17,426 nucleotides of DNA from Isohypsibius dastychi (Eukaryota; Tardigrada; Eutardigrada; Parachela; Isohypsibiidae). The notes below the pieces were generated by a model. The model had not been told where the DNA came from, made no database searches, and was given only the letters and a program-made list of their open reading frames with translations. The first letter of the stretch is position 1. Every line of letters begins with the position of its first letter. Shown here in pieces: positions 10,301 to 17,426 of this stretch. The position numbers and the translations under genes are program-made. The DNA lies in assembly GCA_034696485.1 (NCBI GenBank), contig JAQIWT010000594.1, positions 1 to 17,426 of the forward strand, in the 5' to 3' direction.

Positions 10301-12828
10301 GTTTATTTGGATGATGGATAATTTGGTGGGAGCGGATGCGTTTCATCGGGAGAAATTGGCGTCATTTGTGTTGGCTGTGAGAGAAGGATACCGGGATGTC
10401 TCGTATCATACTTGGCACCATGGATTTCACGTGAGTCTGCTGAACCAAAAATAAGGAAAAGAAAAAAAGATGGATAAAGTATCTTTAATCAAGTTTTGCC
10501 AACGCATGATAGTAACGCTAAATCTGCAATTGCAGGTTACATTTATTAGCTGTGTTACACGAACATAATAATGTGTGAGAATATTAATATTCTAGAATAT
10601 TCTTTCGAAAATTTGCAAAAGTGGTAAAACAGTGGTAAAACAGTGGTAAAACACTGAGTTGTCCGTTCAATAACTCTGAATTTCAGTTCAACTTTTCACA
10701 CCTACCTACCTACCGAATAGCATTGGGGCAATATGGTACTAATAGTATTTCACTGCCGAATTTTTATTATATCTGAATTATACTAAATATAACCGTATTA
10801 TGGTACAACAGAGATAAAAAACTTGCAAGCTTTAAAATCGCGTTCTTCCATGTTCCGCAATATCTTTCTGTATTACAGCTGGTCTTGGTTTCGTACCGTT
10901 GTGTATTCTGTGTAGAAAAGAGGTTGTCACTGCGTTGTCAGTGAGTACTGCTACTACATGATAGTTATCTGGTTCGCAAGTCTGCTTAGTCGCCAATTAA
11001 GAGAAAATCTATTGAAGCATGATTGGCAATTGTCTCTAATTTTTTTCTTACAGGTAGCGCACTGTCTTTTCGTCATATTCAAAACAAATCCCGGCTTGCT
11101 GACCGATCTCGAAATAAAAGCGATCCTGGTCGCCGGTTTATGCCACGACCTCGACCATCAAGGTTGCAACACCGCCTTCACCAAGAAATACGTCACACCT
11201 TTAGAAAAGCTATATCCAACATCTCCACTGGAACACCTTCACGTGCGGGAGACGTTCCGTTTATTGGCATGTTCGGAAAACGACATCCTAGTCAACTGGC
11301 CCGAGTCGGATAAAGCCGAATTTGCTTACGTTGTCAAACAAGCAATTCTATCGACCGACTTCACCAAACACTTTTCCAGCAAGAAAATAATGGAAGCGCT
11401 GCTGGAGAAAGGCTTGCACTTGGATAACCAGGAACATCGCCAGAAATTCATCAACTTGCTCATGACTGCGGCGGATTTATCCGCGTCAGCCAAACCATGG
11501 GAAACACAGATGGAATACTCCAATGATCTTTACGACGAGTTCTATTATCAAGGTCAATTTTTCGCACAGGTTACACCAAGATCAATAAAAAAGTTGAAAA
11601 TGTTATTAAAAAATTATGATTACCATATGATAACATATTAAAAATTTAAAGTTATAAATCGAATTTATAGTATCTAATTTCTGAGATCAAAATTTTCTTT
11701 TCCCCAGTTCGTGAATATTCCCAGAAAACCCGTTCTTAGGAACCGTTGTCTTGCCTTGTGCGGACCGAGGTCGGCAGACTGTCCCCCTAATACTCTCCGG
11801 TTAAAAACGTGCGCTCAAGCGCGACTGGGAACATTAGAAAAATAAAAACTGGTAAAACATTGTTTGAAAAAAAATAGAAAAATTTCACTAGTTTAATCAA
11901 AGAACACGTGAGAGCTCGTTGTTGTGAGAAAGAATGAGCATAATGACGTAAATCTGTGCCTTTAAAAAGGTACGTCCGTTGAACCAAAGAACAAAGGAAA
12001 GATTTTGAAATCCTTTTTCGTACGATAAATACTGTAAGTCAGGGTGTAGGGTGATTGTCCTTAACGGGAAACAAAAACTATTATTTTACCATGAAAAGAC
12101 TCACAAGAAAACAATGTGCCATGGTCGTAACCACAGTAGTAATTGCGTATGTAATCGTCCAGTAAAATATGTTATTGATAGCCATTCACCGATTACCCCT
12201 GATATAGCCATTTATCTACGTTGAGACATACAGTATCCTGTACGGTTGCAGTACGTGAATCGCGAAGGTTGAAACTACTGCCAATCAAATGAATGTGTAA
12301 CCCTATTTCCTGGCTAAAATTCAATCCGGTAATTCTGGATAATTTTGATGGGTCGATTTCGATAATTCTTCTAGAATTTCCAATTGAAATGGCACTATAT
12401 GTATTGTCTTTGTAGGTGATCTGGAGAAACTGAACGGTGAGCGTCCAGTGCCGATGCACGATCGAGAGACTTCCCACAATATTCCGCGCCAACAAGCCGG
12501 CTTTTTGAAGCATGCCTGTTTGCCGCTTTATTCGATGCTAGCGAGAACTCTACCCAATACCCAACATCTCGTTGATGCATGTCAAACGAACATCGTCAAG
12601 TGGGAAGAGGAAGTGGGCAAAATGGAAAATAAAACGACAAACGAGGAATCTGCACACGGATCCCATCCGCATGGACACTCCCATAATAAACATAAAGGCC
12701 ACACGAGTCAGCATCCCGAATCCGCAACTGGACATCATAAGCATCGGGATCACGATAAATCCCATCATCGCCATCATGAGCCGGAGCCCGTGCCCGAACC
12801 CGCCGTTCTGACGCCCCCGCAGGAATAA
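7311..12828 (+). CDS. GAF-domain 3',5'-cyclic-nucleotide phosphodiesterase (PDE5/6/11-like), His-rich tail
   Basis: Hydrolyses cAMP and/or cGMP; the preference cannot be read here. Secure exons are 8253 or earlier to 8881, 9279-10430, 11054-11552 and 12416-12828. The 5' part is best fitted as 7311-7732, 7819-7942 and 8159-8881, giving about 1110 aa, but these three junctions are uncertain. A PDE-type N-terminal helix (FLREVVVSSMDERELERLF) is followed by a long unconserved, acidic and Pro-rich segment. GAF-A starts near ADQCALYAV (about 8810) and crosses into exon 9279. GAF-B runs to about 10110. Both GAFs lack a clear NKxnFx3DE motif. The catalytic domain keeps the metal and acid/base residues: YHTWHH (10404-10421), CHDLDH (11141-11158), the Asp of TAADLS (11474-11476) and the invariant Gln of RQQAGF (12493-12495). 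It should therefore be active. The usual HNW reads HTW. The last ~50 residues are His-rich and end EPEPVPEP...PPQE. Confidence 0.9.
10431..11053 (+). other. PDE intron with tandem repeats and a heat-shock-element-like site
   Basis: This 623-base intron splits the catalytic signature between FH (GTGAGT donor) and VAHC (TTTCTTACAG acceptor). It carries a perfect 16-base palindrome, AATATTCTAGAATATT (10586-10601), three AGTGGTAAAAC units (10620-10652) and a CCTA tetranucleotide run (about 10701-10714). No gene is seen inside it. Confidence 0.7.
10620..10652 (+). repeat. Tandem repeat, 11-base unit AGTGGTAAAAC, three copies
   Basis: Three exact consecutive copies of AGTGGTAAAAC lie within the PDE intron 10431-11053. 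This is a simple short minisatellite with no evident function. Confidence 0.9.
11553..12415 (+). other. Last PDE intron (863 bases) with a possible alternative terminal exon
   Basis: The intron joins EFYYQG to GDLEKL in the catalytic domain (donor GTCAAT, acceptor TTTGTAG). The donor is weak. A strong internal acceptor, TTTTCTTTTCCCCAG, ends at 11707 and is followed by a GC-richer block with an AATAAA near 11841, which could form an alternative truncated end (see findings). The rest is AT-rich with no recognisable gene. Confidence 0.55.
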
Positions 12829-14671
12829 CAGATTTTGCAATCGCGTTTCGTGCGCAAAAGCCGGTGGAAAACTTTTGTGACTCAGAAAAAGGTTTAACTC
12901 TATCGATTTTAATTCGACTGATAGAAACGTTTCTTTAGTGTTACAAAATATTTTTGATCTGGGCGTTACTTCTTTTTTCTGGTTTCCAGGATTTTGAAAT
13001 GATTTTAAAAAGTGCTGGTTGATTTCTGGATCAGTGAATGCGACGGAAAATTCGTGAAGACTGATGCCGTTGATTTCCAAAATGAAGCGGCAAATAGTCG
13101 AGCCAGAGTTCATAAGGTCACTGGAGCCGGTCAGTGCTTTCTAGAGCAGCACGACGAGATATTTCTTCGCTCTCGTTTCTCACAAAGCCCCGACAGAATT
13201 CAAATATTACAAACTTTGCCGGAAAAAGATCAAACAAATTTATATTTGACAGCCCTTTTTTTGCATGAAGGTTCTTCTCTCCCGCGATTGTGAAACCCTA
13301 ACCCGGTGTTTCGTGAAAAGGTCACGAAAGCCGGCTTGAAAGTTGATTTTTTCGCATCCGACGCTTCGATATGGAATCCGCTTTGAATGTAACATTAAGA
13401 AAATAAGTTTCTCGTTGAAGCGAGTTGGATGGATCTGCTTGTTTGTTCAATTCAACCTCTGCAGTGTTTGCATTATCCAACGCCAGTGACCACAAACTTG
13501 TTACACTTTTCGTTTCGCGTTCAACTGAGCAGCACGACCACACACCGGTGTACAATTTTTATTTCCGCGAATTTTTCTGACTTAAGTTCAGTTACAAAAA
13601 TCACGGAACTCGAAAATGACTTCCTGTAACCTGATCAGGTTTACGTTTACCGGCGTGCGGTTATTGTTGAACTGAAGGTCAAAGTTGGATTGTTGCCTCA
13701 TAACCATACAACCTTGTCTCAGTTTATCAGTTTCGAAATTGTGCTTTTAAAACATGTGTACGCGTTTATCGATGTGGTGAAACGTAAATTCACGAAAAGG
13801 AGGTCAGCATTTTGACGAACTTGGCGCGCTGAGTTGATCGGGGGTTTTATTCGCGCCGGCGAAAATGTGTACGAAGCGTGCCGTGTTCAGAGCATCAAAC
13901 GGGCACTGGTTACTCTCCTTCTTACTATATTCATCAAGGGCGCTCTTTTCGCTTTTGTTGATCTCGTAGCCGATGGGCAGTTGTGAAAATTATCATTGGC
14001 CAATGACCGATATTTTATGCATGATAAATTCGAGCGCGAATTTGTGCAACGCTCGCTTCTTGTTTGACTTTCAAGTTACTAACCGCAGAGTCTTCTTTTC
14101 TTTTCTTTCTTCTTTTTCCGCCTCCGAAAACTAAGCAAGAAGAAAGAGAGATGTGCTTGGCGCGCAAGGAAACGAAATGTGGTGTGATGAGATCGATTTT
14201 GCTTCTCTTTTTCTTCAACTCTCAACTCAACTCGAGCTCGACTCGTGCAGCCGAAAAACTATTTCTGTATTGGAAAAACGGAAAGGATGATGCCCATGTG
14301 CATACAAAATCTTACATAATTTTTTGCCGAATTTTCGTACGGGCTTGTGGTAGAAATCAATTCAGATTATATAACTATTTGAATTTATTAAAATTGGACA
14401 AACAGAAATACAACCAAAGACGTGTAAACAAGGGTCCAGTTATCAGTTGCTGCTCGGTAGTTCTATGTAGGAAAGTGGCTCGTTCTGGCAATTCGGATGA
14501 TCTGCATTTCAGGATTTGCCAAAATGATGAAAATTTTATTAATAATCATTTGAGTTTCGCTTGAATTTCGGTGTTCAGAAATAAAGCAGTTTCCTGTGCT
14601 GATTTTTTGTGAAATTTTATCAATGACGAGAATCGAAATGGGGCACCCGTACAGCAGAACAGAAGTGAACA
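12829..14671. other. Gene-poor interval with several short unassigned open segments
   Basis: I cannot name a gene here. Minus-strand segments that look mildly protein-like are 13150-12971 (flanked by a CTCTAG acceptor and a GTAACG donor), 13555-13322, 13707-13583 and about 13980-13802. The last also reads well on the plus strand. A plus-strand frame at 14064-14564 is long (about 166 codons) but has no ATG at its start and no recognisable domain. Short palindromes occur, for example AAATTCG/CGAATTT at 14026-14043 and ATTGGCCAAT near 13995-14004. These may mark a promoter, since the latter holds CCAAT boxes in both directions. No poly(A) signal for the PDE gene is evident close to its stop. Confidence 0.4.
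14026..14043. repeat. Perfect palindromic hairpin AAATTCG-AGCG-CGAATTT
   Basis: A 7-base perfect inverted repeat with a 4-base loop lies about 20 bases after the ATTGGCCAAT motif. It may be a regulatory site or chance. Confidence 0.55.
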
Positions 14672-14677
14672 TTTATT
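14672..14677 (-). terminator. Poly(A) signal AATAAA for the H1-like gene
   Basis: On the minus strand AATAAA lies about 300 bases after the stop codon of the H1-like gene. I found no canonical histone 3' stem-loop between the two, so a polyadenylated message is more likely. Confidence 0.5.
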
Positions 14678-14975
14678 GAGGTCAACTTAATTCTTGGTAA
14701 GGCAGCGCTATCAAATTGGTCTCGAATTCAGCTAACACAAATAATATTCTGTTGAAATGCGGAATAAAACATGAGCTTTACACGAAGAGAGAACAAACCC
14801 AACAAAAAACACCCAGCTTGAGATCGCAAGAGTCGTAACCTGTCAAATACCAACGAAGGAGGGGAAAAAAACTGCACTTGAGAGGAGAGGAAAATTCAAG
14901 AAGGAAATGTGGCTAAAACTCTTCCGGACATTCGATTATTATCATAATACTGCGTATTCTGCAAAATTACTCAGC

Positions 14976-15341
14976 TCATTTCTTAGCTTTTGATGCGGAG
15001 GCCTTGGCTTTTCCCTTTCCGGCTGGTTTCTTGGCGGCGGCCTTCTTGGCTTTGGGGGCTGCTTTCTTGGCTGCTGCTGCTTTGGGTTTCGCTGCAGATG
15101 CTGCTTTGGGTTTGGCGGCGGCCTTCTTCGTTACTCCTTTCTTCTTGGGAGAAGCCTTCTTGGGAGCAGCTGGACGTTTGATGGGCTTGGCAGTTCGGGG
15201 TGACTTTTTGGTGGCGACTCCGGCTGACTTCTTGGCGGATCCGGCGGCCTTCTTGGGTCGACCAGCGGACTTCTTGGCCGGGGTGTTTCCGGTTCCGGAA
15301 GAGGCTTGTTGAGTGGAGTTGGCGGTGGCGACGTCGGACAT
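14976..15341 (-). CDS. Histone-H1-like Lys/Ala-rich protein without globular domain
   Basis: Intronless 121-aa frame starting at the ATG of MSDVATANST; the stop is TGA at 14978-14976. The open frame continues upstream of this ATG, but the extra residues do not resemble the protein, and MSD is a typical H1 start. From residue 21 to the end it is a basic tail with about 34 lysines among Ala, Pro and Ser. Motifs include AT-hook-like GRPKK (27-31), SPR (47-49) and SPKK (64-67), the S/T-P-K/R type seen in H1 tails, then KPKAA-type repeats. A normal animal H1 is about 190-220 aa with a winged-helix domain of about 75 aa; none is present here and there is no gap or splice site that would hide it. 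It probably binds linker DNA and compacts chromatin in the nucleus. It could be a minor H1-like, sperm-type or other basic chromatin protein. Confidence 0.85.
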   Translation of the reverse strand: MSDVATANSTQQASSGTGNTPAKKSAGRPKKAAGSAKKSAGVATKKSPRTAKPIKRPAAPKKASPKKKGVTKKAAAKPKAASAAKPKAAAAKKAAPKAKKAAAKKPAGKGKAKASASKAKK

Positions 15342-15615
15342 TGTGGGATTTGGATGCAATTCCGGTGAAATACAGTGGGGGAATTTAAACGCGGAGGCGA
15401 TTGCGTGAAATGAGCAAGAACAGCTGAAATTGCACACTGCACTACTGTGAGCAAGTAGAATTTTCGATCGTTAGCAAACGCGAGTCAAATGAAGCAAGTT
15501 GTGAAATGTGAATGTGGAGTTGAGCGCATAGTATACTAGAGCGCCGTTGGTGGATTTGCGCGGTCGGTTGCGGTTCGGGAGGAAAAATCGGTCTGCTCTG
15601 CTCAGCGTGGCTTTC

Positions 15616-15623
15616 TTTTTATA
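15616..15623 (-). promoter_or_regulatory. TATA box of the H1-like gene
   Basis: TATAAAAA on the minus strand lies about 275 bases upstream of the ATG. A start site about 30 bases downstream would give a 5' UTR of about 250 bases. A second, symmetrical TATA-like site (TAGTATACTA, near 15529-15538) is closer to the gene and is an alternative. Confidence 0.65.
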
Positions 15624-15660
15624 TCGACCAGCCCTCTTGCTTGTATAGCGTTCACCTTTT

Positions 15661-15685
15661 GACCAATCAGAACGGTCAGTTGGTC
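15661..15685. promoter_or_regulatory. CCAAT-type box within an inverted repeat GACCAA-N13-TTGGTC
   Basis: GACCAATCAG on the plus strand gives an inverted CCAAT box (ATTGG) upstream of the H1-like gene, about 40 bases beyond its TATA box. TTGGTC at 15680-15685 mirrors the core, so the two half-sites make a 25-base dyad. This spacing is typical of histone promoters bound by NF-Y-like factors. Confidence 0.6.
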
Positions 15686-16010
15686 AGAAAAAGCCCGCTT
15701 TGTTTTGGATAGCCGTTGGGTGGTATTTGTTTCTTGTGCTTCCATTGTCAAGACGTTATTGATGGTGATCGAAACTGATAGTGATTTGAGTGCTGAGGTC
15801 AATTCCATCGAATGAAAACAGAAGCATGTGCCGTTATAGTCGCGTTTTTCGTGAAATACCGTGCATTTTTTTCGAGAATCACAAATATAAACATTTGGAA
15901 AGTAGTTGTGTCTGTTCATTACAAGATACGGTGGCTGGACCGGAGTGTGGTTTTGTTTTGTCAGAGAATACGAGCAGGCCGCTGGCGTCTGTGTTAACCC
16001 ACGACAACGG

Positions 16011-16035
16011 CGAGTTGGCGGGCTCGCCAAACTCG
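16011..16035. repeat. GC-rich hairpin CGAGTT(T)GGCG with GGCT loop
   Basis: CGAGTTGGCG pairs with CGCCAAACTCG with one bulged base and a 4-base loop. It lies in otherwise unassigned DNA about 670 bases upstream of the H1-like ATG; no U-run follows it. Confidence 0.6.
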
Positions 16036-16489
16036 CTGCACGTCCAGGTCAGACCACAAAGCTACACAGTATAGTACACGTTCGAATGAAAGAGGTGAGC
16101 TTATCTTTGGTGTACGTAATCAGAAATTCTGACGTGTATGGGTGTAAGGTAATCTATTGGTGACCTTCAACCATTGTAACAGTATACGTAAATCTATCTC
16201 CGAAAACGGGGTCTGGGGTCTTAGTATCTTGGTCAAGGAGGAGGGTAGAGTCACCAGAAACGGGAGTCTCCGAGTTTTTGGTTCACCCAAAAAAGGTCAA
16301 GACGAAGCCAATGGTATCGAGCTGTGAGTTGCGACTTCGAACTGCGATACACAGGTCACCTTACGTATACCGAATTACAAAACGACTCGCCATGTTGTTG
16401 CAAAAAAAGAGCACCTGGTTAAATCTTGCTGTGTTTGACCACAGTATACAGCACTTAACACCCGTCAGGCTAGAGATTTCTTCGAATTC

Positions 16490-17304
16490 TGGTTTCAATC
16501 GATGGTAGCAACCACCGACAGATTAACTCTCCTCCAGCGGTGGCAGGACTGATGCATTGTGCAACACTTCTGAAACCTGATATGGCCATTTGAAGATCTT
16601 CGGAGTTAGGTTTGCTGATAACGGGGATTATGTCAAACGGCTGGGCTGGCGGGGCAGTATCCGCTAGGTTACGGGGTATGGGTTATCGGGGTAAGCGACC
16701 TTTAACAGGCTTCGTATCAGGCCTGCATGGTCAGTAAAACGGAGGGCTTTCGTACGGAAGACCGGTCGTCAAATCGTGTACCAGAATGTCAGAACCGATC
16801 TTTTGCTCGAACTCGCGGTTGAAAACAGGAAGAAACAAGTACCAGCACTGTTTTTCGAACTGATTGATCGACAGAATTTCTGAACGACAAGCAGCAATGT
16901 TCAGTCGAACAATCAGTTCTAAAAACAGTGCTGGTCCTTCTTTCATCATGTTTTCAACAGCGATCTCGAGCAATAGCGGTTCTAACATTGTGGTACGTCG
17001 GAGTTCACGACCGGTCTTCAGTACGAAAGCCCACCGTTTCGTTGGTTATGCACACCATATATGTCGCTTGTTCAAAGGTCACTTACCCCGCTAACCTATA
17101 CCACGTAACCTAGCGGATACTGCCCCACCAGCCCAGCGGTTTGACATATTCCCCGTTATCAGCAAAACTAATTTCGGAGATCTACAAACAGCCATATTGG
17201 GTTTCAGAAGGGTTACACAGTGTACAGGTACCCTGTATCAGTCCTGCCACTGCTGAAAAAGAGCGTTCTTCTGTTGGGGGTGGCTACTACCGATTGAGAG
17301 CCAG
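16490..17304. repeat. Long imperfect inverted repeat (arms ~390 bases, 25-base loop)
   Basis: The left arm, about 16490-16875, reads as the reverse complement of about 16901-17304. The innermost stem, 16842-16875 with 16901-16934, has only a few mismatches over 34 bases around the loop 16876-16900. Further out, a 136-base block that includes CTGATAACGGGG, GGGGCAGTATCCGCTAGG and GGTAAG-GACCTTT differs at about 16 positions by eye, with small indels elsewhere. GGCAGGACTGAT (16541-16552) and its mate near 17239-17250 mark the outer part. Similarity fades beyond 16490 and 17304. It looks like a fold-back or hairpin-type mobile element, or an old inverted duplication. A minus-strand frame at 16988-16731 crosses the centre and is unlike anything I know. 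Confidence 0.85.
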
Positions 17305-17426
17305 GTTCAGCAGTCTCCCTGTTTACTGTAGGGTAAGGTTACTCGAAACCTCGGCAAACGAAACCATTCGGGAACAACTTGCCAGCATGAAGCCATCCGC
17401 AGTTTCAACTTTTCTGGAGAATTCTT

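Larger units (their letters stand above)
15342..16489. other. Upstream region of the H1-like gene, then unassigned DNA to the inverted repeat
   Basis: The first ~350 bases hold the H1-like 5' UTR and promoter. Beyond about 15700 I see no gene. Frames at 15602-16030 (minus) and 15790-16074 (plus) lack recognisable domains, and the former overlaps the promoter. A GC-rich hairpin stands at 16011-16035 (CGAGTTGGCG, loop GGCT, CGCCAAACTCG, one bulge). The stretch 16190-16490 is undistinguished. Confidence 0.5.

Noticed and set aside
12091-12168. Short ATG frame of about 25 codons with a hydrophobic end inside the last PDE intron
   Set aside because: Too short, no supporting signal, and a position inside an intron make chance the simpler reading.
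12550-13113. 187-codon minus-strand frame
   Set aside because: Much of it is the antisense of the His-rich PDE exon, whose CAT/CAC codons read as Met/Val in reverse. Only the part beyond 12971 is considered separately.
14064-14564. 166-codon plus-strand frame
   Set aside because: It has no ATG at its 5' end, low-complexity beginnings (Phe/Leu and Lys runs) and no known motif. Kept only as a note in the gene-poor interval.
14680-14975. Canonical replication-dependent histone 3' stem-loop after the H1-like gene
   Set aside because: I looked for the GGCTCTT-type stem-loop on the minus strand and found none.
15004-15312. Plus-strand Ala/Leu/Phe-rich frame resembling a membrane protein
   Set aside because: It is the antisense shadow of the Lys/Ala-rich H1-like gene; AAG codons read backwards as CTT.
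15602-16030. 142-codon minus-strand frame upstream of the H1-like gene
   Set aside because: It overlaps the TATA and CCAAT boxes of the H1-like promoter and has no domain.
1-17426. tRNA, rRNA or snRNA genes, CRISPR arrays, bacterial operon features
   Set aside because: No T-loop/B-box pattern, no match to U1-U6 sequences that I know, no regularly spaced repeats, and the introns exclude a bacterial source.

Overview
The window is animal nuclear DNA, most likely from a small invertebrate. All the protein genes I can build are interrupted by GT-AG introns, many of them short (62-86 bases) and ending in T-rich CAG or TAG acceptors. The gene content (xylulokinase of animal XYLB type, a GAF-domain cyclic-nucleotide phosphodiesterase, an HMG box and a histone-H1-like protein) is metazoan. 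Short introns and close gene spacing would suit an ecdysozoan such as a tardigrade or nematode relative, but this is inference. I see no diagnostic marker of the phylum.

Layout, left to right. (1) 42-5280 (+): a complete seven-exon xylulokinase gene (XYLB, 554 aa) with a poly(A) signal at 5404. (2) 5652-5981 (-): a two-exon gene for an 85-aa secreted protein with one four-cysteine LysM domain. It appears only after splicing. (3) 6699-7000 (+): a two-exon gene for a 76-aa single HMG-box protein, with a poly(A) signal at 7244 and a G-quadruplex motif in its 3' region. (4) 7311-12828 (+): a multi-exon cyclic-nucleotide phosphodiesterase of the PDE5/6/11-like GAF class, with a degenerate tandem GAF region, an intact catalytic site and an unusual histidine-rich C-terminal tail. 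(5) 12829-14671: no gene I can defend, only a few short open segments. (6) 14976-15341 (-): a 121-aa Lys/Ala-rich histone-H1-like protein with no globular domain, behind a TATA box and a CCAAT box. (7) About 16490-17304: a long imperfect inverted repeat with arms of roughly 390 bases around a 25-base loop, a candidate fold-back element or hairpin-RNA source.

The genes do not form an obvious pathway. XYLB feeds D-xylulose into the pentose phosphate route, the phosphodiesterase ends cyclic-nucleotide signals, the LysM protein probably binds chitin or peptidoglycan outside the cell, and the HMG and H1-like proteins bind DNA. The HMG gene and the phosphodiesterase gene are packed very closely: about 60 bases separate the poly(A) signal of the first from the ATG of the second.

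The points most worth following are the spliced LysM gene, the H1-like protein without a globular domain, the His-rich phosphodiesterase tail and the long inverted repeat.
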